Below are positions 18,482 through 27,255 of a stretch of 64,000 nt of DNA, piece by piece (the stretch's first letter is position 1; every line of letters begins with the position of its first letter). The DNA comes from Paenirhizobium cremeum. GTDB lineage: Bacteria > Pseudomonadota > Alphaproteobacteria > Rhizobiales > Rhizobiaceae. The position numbers were made by a program, and so were the translations under genes. The notes below the pieces were generated by a model, which searched no databases, was not told the origin of the DNA, and saw only the letters and a list, made by a program, of their open reading frames with translations. The stretch lies in contig NZ_JAGGCS010000016.1 in assembly GCF_022884085.1 (NCBI RefSeq), positions 1 to 64,000 of the forward strand, in the 5' to 3' direction.

Positions 18482-19474
18482 ATGGTGACGAAGCTTGCGC
18501 TTCTGGGAGCAGGACGTATCGGCAAGGTTCATGCACAGGCAATCGCCAGCGACAGCCGGGCCAAACTGGTAGCGGTGGTAGACGCCGTCGCCGAAGCAGC
18601 GCAGGCCATTGCCGATCAGGCCGGCTGCAAGGTCAGCACGATCGATGCGGTTCTCGCCGATCCCGAGGTCGATGCCGTTGTCATCTGCACGCCGACCAAC
18701 ACCCATGCCGATCTTATCGAGCGTTTCGCCAAGGCCGGCAAGGCTATTTTCTGCGAGAAGCCGATCGATCTGGACGTAGCCCGTGCGAAAGCCTGCCTTG
18801 AGGTCGTTCGCCAGACCGGCGCACGCGTCATGCTCGGATTCAATCGTCGCTTCGACCCGCACTTCCGTGCGGTGCGCAAGGCGATTGATGACGGCGCGAT
18901 CGGCAAGGTCGAAATGGTGACGATCACAAGCCGCGATCCCGGCCCGCCGCCGGCGTCCTACATCAAGGTTTCGGGCGGCATTTTCCGCGACATGACCATT
19001 CATGATTTCGACATGGCCCGTTTCCTCCTCGGCGAGGAAATCGTCAGCGTCACCGCATTCGGCTCTGTGCTGGTCGATCCGGAAATCGGCAAGCTTGGCG
19101 ACTACGACAGCGCGAGCATCATCCTGACAACGGCAAGCGGTCGTCAGGCGATGATTTCCAATTCGCGCCGGGCGTCTTATGGCTACGATCAGCGTATCGA
19201 GGTTCATGGGTCGCTTGGTGCGGTTTCCGCTGAAAACCAGCGGCCGGTGTCGATCGAGATCGCGACCGGAAACGGCTATACCCGCCCGCCATTGCACGAC
19301 TTCTTCATGACGCGTTATACGGCTGCCTATGCGGCGGAAATCTCCGCCTTCATCGATTCAATCGTGGAGGGAACCCCGCCATCGCCTTCGGCGGAAGATG
19401 GGCTGATTGCCCTTCAGCTTGCCGACGCGGCGCTTAGATCTGCCTCGGAGCGCGTGACGGTCTCACTCGCCTGA
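18482..19474 (+). CDS. idhA: Myo-inositol 2-dehydrogenase
   Basis: This Gfo/Idh/MocA enzyme of about 330 residues oxidises myo-inositol to 2-keto-myo-inositol with NAD+, the first catabolic step. The Rossmann motif LGAGRIGKVHA, the EKP of CEKPIDLD and the catalytic Asp/His of RDMTIHDFDMARFLLG are all present and the length is typical of rhizobial Idh. ATG 18482 follows AGGAGGAG; the longer open frame upstream has no ribosome site and covers the IolR box. It is transcribed divergently from iolR. Confidence 0.92.
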   Translation: MVTKLALLGAGRIGKVHAQAIASDSRAKLVAVVDAVAEAAQAIADQAGCKVSTIDAVLADPEVDAVVICTPTNTHADLIERFAKAGKAIFCEKPIDLDVARAKACLEVVRQTGARVMLGFNRRFDPHFRAVRKAIDDGAIGKVEMVTITSRDPGPPPASYIKVSGGIFRDMTIHDFDMARFLLGEEIVSVTAFGSVLVDPEIGKLGDYDSASIILTTASGRQAMISNSRRASYGYDQRIEVHGSLGAVSAENQRPVSIEIATGNGYTRPPLHDFFMTRYTAAYAAEISAFIDSIVEGTPPSPSAEDGLIALQLADAALRSASERVTVSLA

Positions 19475-19520
19475 AGGCCAAAACCCGCAGCGGGGCGATT
19501 GTGAACGAAGGGCAGGGCCG

Positions 19521-20279
19521 TTGATCGAACATACGCCACTTATCCTGGCGATCGCTGTCGCCTCGGCCTTTCTGGTTGGCCTATCCAAGGGCGGGTTGCC
19601 TTCGGTTGGCACGCTGGCGGTGCCGCTCCTTGCCCTCGTGATTTCGCCGGTGACGGCAGCGGCGTTGCTGCTGCCGATCTTCGTCGCCAGCGACATGGTT
19701 GGCCTTTATCTCTACCGCCGCGACTATTCTGCAAGGAATCTTGTTATCCTCACCCCCGCCGCGATCGCGGGCGTTACCATCGGCTGGTATTTCAGTGCTT
19801 CGCTTTCCAGCGTCTTCATCGGCATGCTGGTCGGTGCCGTCGGTGTGCTTTTTTGCCTGAACGCATGGTTCGGCGAGCGTTATCGCGCGGCGCACGTGCG
19901 CTCCGCGGATGTTCCGGGCGGAGTGTTCTGGGGCGTACTGACGGGGCTTACGAGCTTCGTTTCCCATTCCGGCGCGCCGCCGTTCCAGATGTATGTGCTG
20001 CCGCAACGTCTGCAAAAGATGACCTTTGCCGGCACCTCGACGATCCTCTTTGCCATCATCAATGCGGTAAAGCTCGTTCCCTACTGGCAACTCAATCAGT
20101 TCGCGCATTTCGACGTGCCGCTCGTTCTCGGCCTCGCCGCACCCGCGATCATCGGCACCATCGCCGGTCGACAGCTCACCCGGATGATTCCGGATGGGCT
20201 GTTCTTCAGATTGGTCCAGATAACCCTGCTGCTTCTCTCTCTGAAGCTCATATGGGATTACGTCGCATCGCTGATCTGA
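19521..20279 (+). CDS. TauE/SafE-family membrane anion permease
   Basis: The 252-residue polytopic membrane protein has seven to eight hydrophobic helices and belongs to the TauE/SafE (DUF81) family, with the paired family motifs FLVGLSKGGLPSVG and GVLTGLTSFVSHSGAPP. Members export sulfite, sulfoacetate or other organic anions. No sulfur-metabolism gene is nearby. It starts at TTG 19521, the only workable in-frame start, with AGGGC just upstream, 46 bases after idhA; co-transcription with idhA is possible. Confidence 0.78.
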   Translation: MIEHTPLILAIAVASAFLVGLSKGGLPSVGTLAVPLLALVISPVTAAALLLPIFVASDMVGLYLYRRDYSARNLVILTPAAIAGVTIGWYFSASLSSVFIGMLVGAVGVLFCLNAWFGERYRAAHVRSADVPGGVFWGVLTGLTSFVSHSGAPPFQMYVLPQRLQKMTFAGTSTILFAIINAVKLVPYWQLNQFAHFDVPLVLGLAAPAIIGTIAGRQLTRMIPDGLFFRLVQITLLLLSLKLIWDYVASLI

Positions 20280-20307
20280 CCACCCAGCGTCAGAGAGTAC
20301 GGAATTG

Positions 20308-20874
20308 TCATCGGCCGTTGCGGGCGGATGTGACCACCTCGACGAAGCCCTCAAGGAAGATCTTGAGCTGTTCCTCGATCTTGGCGTCTGCGAGATTGCC
20401 ATCCCCATCGAAGACACCCGAGGCGCGCGACACCAGCAGACGGCCTTCCGACCAGAATTCCACCCCTAGCGTGCGCAGGATCGGCAGCCAGGCATTCTGA
20501 GAAAGGATCGTGCCGAAGCCGCCCGGCGAAGCTCCCATCAGCGCGACGGGTTTGCCGCCGAAGACCCGCTTGATGTCATTCGAAGGGCGCGTAAGCCAGT
20601 CGAGAGCGTTCTTGAAGACACCGGGAATGGAATTGTTGTATTCCGGCGTCACGAGGATCAGGCCGTCGGCTGTCGCAATTGCGTCCTTCAGGGTCTGCAC
20701 CGCTTCCGGAATGCCCTGTTCGGCTTCGAGATCGCCGTCATAAAGCGGAATTCCATGAATTGTCCCGATGGACAGCTCCGATCCCGCCGGTGCAAGTTTC
20801 GCGGCGGCGTGCAGCAAGGCGCTGTTGTAGGAGCCGCGTCTCAGGCTTCCCGAGATACCGATCAGCTTCGCCAT
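20308..20874 (-). CDS. NAD(P)H-dependent FMN reductase family flavoprotein
   Basis: This protein of about 188 residues has a flavodoxin-like fold. The phosphate-binding loop GSLRRGSYN and the flavin/dimer motif TPEYNNSIPGVFKNALDW identify the NADPH-dependent FMN reductase (azoreductase/quinone reductase, ArsH/ChrR-like) family. It is cytoplasmic and could reduce quinones, azo compounds or supply reduced flavin. ATG 20874 follows GAGGAT; the frame runs 61 codons further upstream without a ribosome site. It converges with the TauE/SafE gene. Confidence 0.85.
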   Translation of the reverse strand: MAKLIGISGSLRRGSYNSALLHAAAKLAPAGSELSIGTIHGIPLYDGDLEAEQGIPEAVQTLKDAIATADGLILVTPEYNNSIPGVFKNALDWLTRPSNDIKRVFGGKPVALMGASPGGFGTILSQNAWLPILRTLGVEFWSEGRLLVSRASGVFDGDGNLADAKIEEQLKIFLEGFVEVVTSARNGR

Positions 20875-21020
20875 ATCCTCATTCCCCTTGGTTCGGGCTT
20901 CATGGTTCCGGATTGCCAACGCGACATTCCGGAGAAGGACAAGAAGGGCAGCACGGCCCGACGTCAAGCTGTTATCTGCTGGCGGTAGGATAGGCGGGAA
21001 GATGTCCGATGCTGGAGGGT

Positions 21021-21050
21021 GAAAACAATCAGGCGGCTGAAGCCGCCTGA
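21021..21050 (-). terminator. Terminator of the Opp/Dpp-type transporter operon
   Basis: TCAGGCGGCT pairs perfectly with its complement over up to 10 bp. On the minus strand it is followed by TTGTTTT, which fits a Rho-independent terminator 32 bases after the ATPase gene that ends at 21082. Confidence 0.75.
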
Positions 21051-21081
21051 TATCCATATTCTTTTCCGTGTGTTGATGGGC

Positions 21082-22710
21082 TCAGCCTGCGGCCCGCGCC
21101 AGCTTGAGCCGTGCTTCGCGGCGCTCTGCCTGCACATCCGGATCGGGGTCGAGACCTGCGGCCAGCAACGCCTGAGTATAGGGCATTTTCGGAGCTTCGA
21201 AGATCTGACGCACCGTGCCGAGTTCCACCACCTTACCCTTTTGCATGACCATCACGTGATCGGCGAAATCGCGGACCACCGGCAGGTCGTGAGCAATGAA
21301 GATGAAGGCGATGCCCATCTCCTTTCGCAGCTTGTCGAGAAGGTCGATCACCTGCGCCTGAACCGAGACGTCGAGGGCGGAAACGGCCTCGTCACAGACG
21401 ATCAGTTGCGGCTCGAGCGCCAACGCCCGGGCAATGGCGATACGCTGGCGCTGCCCGCCGGAAAACTGATGCGGGTAACGCACCGCATGCTCAGGCCTCA
21501 GGCCAACCTGCACCAGCAGTTCGGTGACGCGACCGCGCCACTGTTTTCTCGGCAGGATCTCGGGATGAATGACCCAGGCTTCAGAAATCAAATCGTATAC
21601 CGTCATGCGCGGATTGAGTGACTGGGTCGGGTCCTGGAAGACCATCTGCAGCTCGCGGCGAAGCTTGAAAAGTTCGGCCGGCGAAAGGGTGAAGAGATCC
21701 CGGCCTTTCCAGAAGGCCTGTCCACCGCTCGGCTCGTCTAGGCGAAGCAGGATGCGGGCGAGCGTCGACTTGCCGGAGCCGCTTTCACCGACTACAGCCA
21801 GCGTCTCGCCCGGCATGAGATCAAAGGAAACGCCATCCAGCGCGTGGAAGGCGCTGTAGTATTTCTGCAGATCCCTGACCCTCAGTACAGGCTCGCGGGC
21901 TTCCAGCGGCGGATGCATCTCGCCGCGTCCGGGGGCAGCCCCGATCAGCTTGCGCGTATAGGGATGCTGCGGGTTCTTGTAGACCTCGCGAGTGCTGCCG
22001 GTTTCCACGATTTCGCCGGCATTCATCACCACGACCCGGTCGGCGATCTCGGCGACAACCCCCAGGTCGTGGGTGATGATGAGCACACCCATGCCGGTTT
22101 CCTGCTGTAACTCGTCGAGCAGGCGCAATACTTCGGCCTGCACGGTCACGTCGAGCGCCGTCGTCGGTTCGTCGGCGATGATGACATCGGGTTTCATGGC
22201 AAGCGCCATGGCGATCATCAGGCGCTGGCGCTGGCCGCCGGAAAACTGGTGCGGGTATTTTTTCAGGGCGTTTTCAGGCTCGGGAATACCCACGCGGGTC
22301 ACGAGCCTCAGCGCTTCGGCATGGGCGGACGCCCGGTCGACGCCGTGGGTGGTGAGCGCCTCGACGATCTGCCAGCCGACCGGATAGACCGGGTTCAGAT
22401 GGCTGAGCGGATCCTGGAAGATCATGGCGATCTTCCGGCCGTTGATGTCCCGGCGCTGGGAGGCGGAGTGCTTGAGGAGATCCTTGCCGTCGAACCGGAT
22501 CTCGCCGCTGGTGATGCGACCCGGCGGCATATCGATCAGGTCGAGGATCGCCGAGGCGGAGACCGACTTGCCCGATCCCGATTCACCGAGGATGGCAAGC
22601 GTTTCGCCGCGGTCGAGATACCAGGAGATGTCCTTGACCGCCTTTACCACGCCGGCTGCGGTGTGGAACTCGACCGAGAGATTCCTGACTTCGAGAAGAT
22701 GCTCAGCCAT
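21082..22710 (-). CDS. Opp/Dpp-type ABC transporter ATP-binding protein, two fused domains
   Basis: The 542-residue protein joins a DppD-like and a DppF-like ATPase. Domain 1 (about 1-260) has [24 protein letters not shown] and [11 protein letters not shown]; domain 2 (about 275-540) has [24 protein letters not shown] and IVCDEAVSALD, the last with Ala for the usual Pro. Both also carry the C-terminal P-x-x-x-Y-T-R/Q segment ([16 protein letters not shown]) common to oligopeptide-type ATPases. It overlaps the upstream permease gene by 8 bases and ends the operon before a terminator. Confidence 0.9.
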   Translation of the reverse strand: MAEHLLEVRNLSVEFHTAAGVVKAVKDISWYLDRGETLAILGESGSGKSVSASAILDLIDMPPGRITSGEIRFDGKDLLKHSASQRRDINGRKIAMIFQDPLSHLNPVYPVGWQIVEALTTHGVDRASAHAEALRLVTRVGIPEPENALKKYPHQFSGGQRQRLMIAMALAMKPDVIIADEPTTALDVTVQAEVLRLLDELQQETGMGVLIITHDLGVVAEIADRVVVMNAGEIVETGSTREVYKNPQHPYTRKLIGAAPGRGEMHPPLEAREPVLRVRDLQKYYSAFHALDGVSFDLMPGETLAVVGESGSGKSTLARILLRLDEPSGGQAFWKGRDLFTLSPAELFKLRRELQMVFQDPTQSLNPRMTVYDLISEAWVIHPEILPRKQWRGRVTELLVQVGLRPEHAVRYPHQFSGGQRQRIAIARALALEPQLIVCDEAVSALDVSVQAQVIDLLDKLRKEMGIAFIFIAHDLPVVRDFADHVMVMQKGKVVELGTVRQIFEAPKMPYTQALLAAGLDPDPDVQAERREARLKLARAAG

Positions 22711-23617
22711 TCTTGTGACCTCTCATTTCCAGGCGCCAACGCTGGACGGGATCGAGCGCGATACGCAGCCAATTCGAAAGAAGGTTCAGGGAAAGTGTCG
22801 TGAGAATGATGGCAAGACCCGGCCAGAAGGAGAGCCACCATGCATTCGTCAGATACTGCCTGCCTTGCGCGATCATCAGCCCCCAGGTGATTTCAGGCGG
22901 CTGGATGCCGATGCCGAGGAAGGAGAGCGAACTTTCCGCCAGCATGACATAGGCGAAGTCTAGGGTCGCGATGGTGGTCAGCGTCGGCAGGACGACCGGC
23001 AGGATGTGGCGGAAGATGATCCGTTTTTGCGACGCGCCCATCACCCGTGCGGCAGAGACGAACATACGTTCGCGTATTTCCAGCACTTCGGCCCGCGTCG
23101 TGCGCAGATAGACGGGGATGCGTGTGATCGAAAGGATGAGGATCAGATTGGTGACGGACGGACCGAACACATAGAGCACGATGACGGCGATCAACAGCGA
23201 AGGGAAGGACATGATGACGTCGGCGACCCGCATGATGACCTGGCTCACCTTGTCGCCGGCATAACCCGCGATCAGGCCGAGCATCGAGCCGGCAATGGCG
23301 GAAACCACCACGGCGCCGGCTGCGACCATCATGGTGTTCTGTGTGGCGACGATGATGCGGGCCAGAAGCGGTCGGCCGAGTGCGTCGGCGCCGAGGAACC
23401 AGAGCCAGCCGAAATCGAGCTGGAACGGCGGCGCGTTGCGTCCGCGCAGGTTCTGCTTCTGCGCTGCAGCGTCGAGCCAGGCGGGGCCGATCAGGGCCAT
23501 CACCAGAACGACAAGAAGAAAAATCGCGGCGGCTAGCGCGAACTTGTCCGCCCACAGCATGCGGGCGAAGCGGGTGATCGGTCCGGGCGTTTCGGGCATG
23601 GCCTCGTTGTGTGTCAT
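22703..23617 (-). CDS. Opp/Dpp-type ABC transporter permease (DppC-like)
   Basis: This inner-membrane permease of about 304 residues resembles DppC/OppC: an N-terminal helix, the FLGADALGRPLLARII segment and an EAA loop in AARVMGASQKRIIFRHILP. ATG 23617 follows GAGGGC and lies seven bases after the stop of the preceding permease; an upstream in-frame ATG would overlap that gene. With the DppB-like protein it forms the channel of the importer in this operon. Confidence 0.88.
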   Translation of the reverse strand: MTHNEAMPETPGPITRFARMLWADKFALAAAIFLLVVLVMALIGPAWLDAAAQKQNLRGRNAPPFQLDFGWLWFLGADALGRPLLARIIVATQNTMMVAAGAVVVSAIAGSMLGLIAGYAGDKVSQVIMRVADVIMSFPSLLIAVIVLYVFGPSVTNLILILSITRIPVYLRTTRAEVLEIRERMFVSAARVMGASQKRIIFRHILPVVLPTLTTIATLDFAYVMLAESSLSFLGIGIQPPEITWGLMIAQGRQYLTNAWWLSFWPGLAIILTTLSLNLLSNWLRIALDPVQRWRLEMRGHKNG

Positions 23618-23624
23618 GATGCCC

Positions 23625-24539
23625 TCAGTAGCGGATGCGGGGGTCGAGTACGGCATAGGCGATATCGATCAGAAGGTTCATGAGAAAGATTGCGAGTGCG
23701 GTCACGAGGATGGCGGCCAGCACCACGTTGAAGTCGCGCTGCAGGATCGAATCGATCATCAGCTTACCTACGCCGGGGAAGCCGAAAATCGTCTCGATCA
23801 CGACCGCGCCGTTGAGCAGAGAGGCGGCCTGATCGCCGATGACGGTAATCACCGGCAGCATGGCGTTGCGAAGGGCATGCACGAAGATAATCGGGCGGGC
23901 GCGTACGCCTTTTGCGCGGGCCGTCTTCACATAGGCGGAAGAGAGCGCGGAGATCATCGAACCCCGCACCACCTGAACGATCAGGCCAAAGGGGCGGATG
24001 AAGAGAACGGCGATTGGCAGGATCCAGTGCAGGACAGTGCCCGTGCCGGATGTGGGCACCCAGCCAAGACCGATCGAGAAGACGACGATCGCGACAATGG
24101 CGATCCAGAAGTCGGGTGCGGAAGCACCGATCAGCGAGACGAGCGAGGCGATGCGATCGAAGAAACCGCCGGCGCGGAATGCGGCAAGCGAGCCAACGAC
24201 GATGGCCGCGGCAGTCACCAGGACCATGGTGATGATGGCAAGCTGCAGCGTCCAGGTGAAGGCTTCGAGCACGACATCGATTGCCGGTCGGGCCTTGCGG
24301 ATCGAGTCCCCGAAGTCGAGGTGGAAGAGGTCCCAGACATAGCGGCCGAACTGCACGAGCACGGGATCGTTCAGGCCGTGGAGTTCACGGAACTGCACCC
24401 GCATCGCCTCTGTTGCATCTTCCGGGAGGAAAAGAGCCGCCGGGTCACCGGTCAGGCGCGACAGGAAGAAGACCAGCACGACGAGGCCGACCAGCGATAT
24501 CAGCGAGGCAAGCGCGCGTTTGCGGATAAAGGTTAGCAT
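23625..24539 (-). CDS. Opp/Dpp-type ABC transporter permease (DppB-like)
   Basis: The 304-residue permease has the DppB/OppB layout: an initial helix (LASLISLVGLVVLVFFLSRL), a short periplasmic loop and five further helices. The EAA loop is YVKTARAKGVRARPIIFVHALRN-like (about residues 200-225) and the end motif AYAVLDPRIRY is typical. It follows the binding-protein gene after a hairpin and precedes the DppC-like gene. Confidence 0.88.
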   Translation of the reverse strand: MLTFIRKRALASLISLVGLVVLVFFLSRLTGDPAALFLPEDATEAMRVQFRELHGLNDPVLVQFGRYVWDLFHLDFGDSIRKARPAIDVVLEAFTWTLQLAIITMVLVTAAAIVVGSLAAFRAGGFFDRIASLVSLIGASAPDFWIAIVAIVVFSIGLGWVPTSGTGTVLHWILPIAVLFIRPFGLIVQVVRGSMISALSSAYVKTARAKGVRARPIIFVHALRNAMLPVITVIGDQAASLLNGAVVIETIFGFPGVGKLMIDSILQRDFNVVLAAILVTALAIFLMNLLIDIAYAVLDPRIRY

Positions 24540-24568
24540 GGCAGTTCGCTTTCATTGCGAGGAGGTAA

Positions 24569-24590
24569 GGGCGGGGTGTTGTCCCCGCCC
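24569..24590 (-). other. Intercistronic hairpin after the binding-protein gene
   Basis: GGGCGGGG and CCCCGCCC form a perfect 8-bp stem around a 6-base loop, in the gap between the binding-protein gene and the DppB-like gene, without a T-tract. As after ibpA, it may protect the binding-protein mRNA. Confidence 0.55.
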
Positions 24591-24598
24591 GCCCGGTT

Positions 24599-26101
24599 TC
24601 ACTTGAAGCCGATTTCAGAGAGTTGGAGCTGCGAATTTGTTGCCATGGTCGGCTTGAAGTCGACCCGTTCGGAAACGCGGCTGTAGCCCACCATGTGGAA
24701 CAGCAGGACGTCTGCGGCCAGATCGTCGTGCAGATAGGCGACGAGTTCCGACCAGAGCTTTGCGCGGTCATCGCCCGTTGCGGCTGATGCGCGCTTGATC
24801 AGGTCGTCGACCTTGGGGTCGCTAATGCCCGACTGGCGGCCATCGCTCGCATATTTGAAGAACATCGAGAAGACCGGATCACCCTTCGAGTTGTCGTGCA
24901 TGGCCGTCACCAGCATCGGGCCGCGATCCGTCGGATAGGGCTTAGAATAGAGCTTCTCGAATTCCGCGACTTCGTAGAACTTCAGATCGACGTTGAAGCC
25001 GACTTCCTGCAGTTGCTGCTGGATCGCTTCCATGATCTCGGTAACGTTCGGGAAGTTGGCGGTGCGGGCAACGAGCGTCAACTTGGTGTCGACCGGAACG
25101 CCATCTGCCTTGGCTTCCTCGAGGAGCTTCTTGGCGCCGTCCGGGTCGTATGCCGGGACTTTCACGTCCTTGTTCCAGCCGAGCGTCGGCGGCGGAAAGA
25201 CGGAGGTCGCGAGCAGAGTACCCTTCGGTACCAGCGTGCCGACGAAAGCCTCGCGGTCGATCGCCATGTTCAGGGCCTTGCGGACGCGCAGATCGTTGAT
25301 CGGTGCCATGGAGTGGTCGAGGCGGATATAGACCGTCTCGGAATCGAGATAGGAGAAGTCGGTCGCCGGATTGGTCGCGTCGAGCTGCGAGATCGACGGA
25401 GCGATGTCGGCTTCGCCCGTCTGCACCATGGCGGCACGAACGGCCGGATCGGAACGGAAGAGATAGGTGGCCTTCGTGACCGCCGGCTTCGCACCCCAGT
25501 AGTCGTCGCGGCGTTCGAGAACGATCTGTTGGCCGGGCGTCCAGTCGGTAAGCTTGTAGGGGCCGGTGCCGACCGGCTCGCGGATGAAGGAGACCGGCGT
25601 GCCTTCCGGCACGATCGTCACAAGCGAAATCAGGAGCGGCAGGATTGGCTGGACCGGATCGGCGGAGAAGTCGATCGTCTGGTCGTCGACCACTTTCGCC
25701 GTGACCGTCATGCCGCCGAAATAGCGCGGCGTTTCGCAGGTGATCGACTTGTCCATGGCGCGGTCGAAGGAGAACTTCACGTCCTTGGCATCGAAATCCG
25801 AGCCGTCGGAGAATTTCACGGCCTTGCGGAGCGTGAAGCGCCAGCTGCCGTCAGGCTGCTGTGCCCAGCTTTCGGCGAGACGTGGCTGCAGGCCCTTGCC
25901 GCCGCGCACGTCGAGTTCCGTCAACGTCTCGCTGATGTTTTCGAGAATGATGCGGCCGATATTGGAGCGTGTCGCCATGCAGGGCTCGAGCAGATCGGCT
26001 TCTTCGTTAAGCACGATCTTCACGTCGGTATCGGCGGCGAAGACCGGTGCGACGCTGGCGGCGAGCAGCAGCCCACCGGCGAGCAATGTCTTTCTAATCA
26101 T
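24599..26101 (-). CDS. Family 5 extracellular solute-binding protein
   Basis: This periplasmic protein of about 500 residues belongs to the DppA/OppA-type (SBP_bac_5) family. It starts with a Sec signal peptide (RKTLLAGGLLLAASVAPVFA, cut after VFA). Family motifs include RPRLAESW-like and GSWRFTLRKAVKFSDGSDFDAKDVKFS, then RKALNMAIDRE. ATG 26101 follows GGGAGGA; the open frame begins 12 codons earlier without support. Family 5 proteins bind peptides but also oligosaccharides, nickel or opines. The neighbouring catabolic genes favour a carbohydrate-like acidic ligand, which is an inference. Confidence 0.9.
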   Translation of the reverse strand: MIRKTLLAGGLLLAASVAPVFAADTDVKIVLNEEADLLEPCMATRSNIGRIILENISETLTELDVRGGKGLQPRLAESWAQQPDGSWRFTLRKAVKFSDGSDFDAKDVKFSFDRAMDKSITCETPRYFGGMTVTAKVVDDQTIDFSADPVQPILPLLISLVTIVPEGTPVSFIREPVGTGPYKLTDWTPGQQIVLERRDDYWGAKPAVTKATYLFRSDPAVRAAMVQTGEADIAPSISQLDATNPATDFSYLDSETVYIRLDHSMAPINDLRVRKALNMAIDREAFVGTLVPKGTLLATSVFPPPTLGWNKDVKVPAYDPDGAKKLLEEAKADGVPVDTKLTLVARTANFPNVTEIMEAIQQQLQEVGFNVDLKFYEVAEFEKLYSKPYPTDRGPMLVTAMHDNSKGDPVFSMFFKYASDGRQSGISDPKVDDLIKRASAATGDDRAKLWSELVAYLHDDLAADVLLFHMVGYSRVSERVDFKPTMATNSQLQLSEIGFK

Positions 26102-26133
26102 TTCTTTCCTCCCAGAATACGGCCACGAACCAT

Positions 26134-27015
26134 TCATGGCTGCTTAGTTGTCCGCCGGAGCGGACGTGCGGCAAGTAGCACCGCGAAACAGATCATTGTG
26201 CCGCCGATCCAAGTGGCGATGCCGGCCACTTCCCCGAACAGGGCATAGGCGAAAGCCGCGACCATCGGCAGCCGGGCAAAATCGACGGGCGCCACGACCG
26301 AGGCATCCGCCAGGCTGAAGGCGTGCGTCATGGCGGACATGCAGATGGCGCCAAGCACCCCCTGAAGGGTGAGTAGGCCGAACTGGTGCCAGGTGGGCGT
26401 CGTCCAGAACATTGCTGCGAGCACGGCGGCCATCGGAACGGTCAAAAGCAGGTTCAAGCAGACGAGTGTGTCGGTGCGATCGCCCGAGGACATTGATTTC
26501 AGCATGAGCTGGATCAGCGCCTGCAGCAGTGCGCCGGCAAAGGCGAAACCGATCGCAAGGGACAGGCCGGAACCGACGGGGCTGACCACCAGCATGGCGC
26601 CGGCGAAACCGAACAGCAATGCCGCAATCCGCGTGGAGCCGAGTTTTTCACCGAACGCCAGCGCGGCGCCTACCAGGACGAAGATCGGCGAGGTAAAGGC
26701 GACGGCAGTGACGTCTGTCAGTGGACCTTTGGCAAAGGCTGCAAAAAAGGCCGCCAAAGCCAAAAGCTTGAGACCAGCCCGCACCGTGTGCTGATGCAGC
26801 GGATAGACCGAAACCAGAACGTGAGGATTTCTCACAACGATCGGCAGGATGGTGAGCGCGCCGAAAGCCGCACGAAAGAAGGCAATGACAAAAGGGTGAA
26901 CCTCGCCATTGAGGCTGCGCACCAGCACGGCATCCACAGCCGACAGGCATGCGCCTGTTGCGGCCAGCGTCACGGCAAGGCCAGTGGACCGTTTTCTGGC
27001 AGCGGGGTCGCTCAT
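26134..27015 (-). CDS. EamA/DMT-family transporter
   Basis: The 293-residue protein has ten predicted membrane helices in two EamA repeats (first repeat about residues 12-140, second about 150-290), typical of drug/metabolite transporters. The ligand is unknown. ATG 27015 follows GGAGGAG; an in-frame ATG 11 codons earlier lacks a ribosome site. It is the first gene of the minus-strand operon that also encodes the binding protein and importer, and diverges from the sialidase-like gene. It could export a pathway side product. Confidence 0.85.
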   Translation of the reverse strand: MSDPAARKRSTGLAVTLAATGACLSAVDAVLVRSLNGEVHPFVIAFFRAAFGALTILPIVVRNPHVLVSVYPLHQHTVRAGLKLLALAAFFAAFAKGPLTDVTAVAFTSPIFVLVGAALAFGEKLGSTRIAALLFGFAGAMLVVSPVGSGLSLAIGFAFAGALLQALIQLMLKSMSSGDRTDTLVCLNLLLTVPMAAVLAAMFWTTPTWHQFGLLTLQGVLGAICMSAMTHAFSLADASVVAPVDFARLPMVAAFAYALFGEVAGIATWIGGTMICFAVLLAARPLRRTTKQP

Positions 27016-27255
27016 GCTCTCCTCCGTCAAGGACATCCTCCATGTCACCCCTAAACCATGATGGGCGATATCATTTTTGTCAATATTTCTCGCAAACCTG
27101 GCTGAAAGAATTTTTTAGCATTTTTTTATCTATATGATTTTACATATTTAATTGTTTATTATCGTGCTGTTTCTGGTTGTTTTCGAATACCAATCAACTT
27201 GACAACAGATGATTTGAGGTCGATTTTCACCACAGTATCGATCCGGGAGGAGACT
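27016..27255. promoter_or_regulatory. Divergent promoter region of the catabolic island
   Basis: This AT-rich gap separates the two divergent operons. TTGACA occurs once in each direction: on the plus strand at 27199-27204 with GATTTT 17 bases later, and on the minus strand at 27083-27078 with CATGGT 17 bases later. Between them ATATG-ATTTTA-CATAT (27132-27147) is an inverted repeat and a candidate site for the GntR-type regulator encoded at 31528-32244. Promoter assignments are by eye. Confidence 0.4.

Noticed and set aside
23295-24536. Long open frame on the plus strand opposite the DppB/DppC-like permease genes.
   Set aside because: Composition (His/Asp/Gly/Arg-rich, no domain) is that of an antisense shadow of GC-rich coding DNA; the minus-strand frames encode clear permeases.
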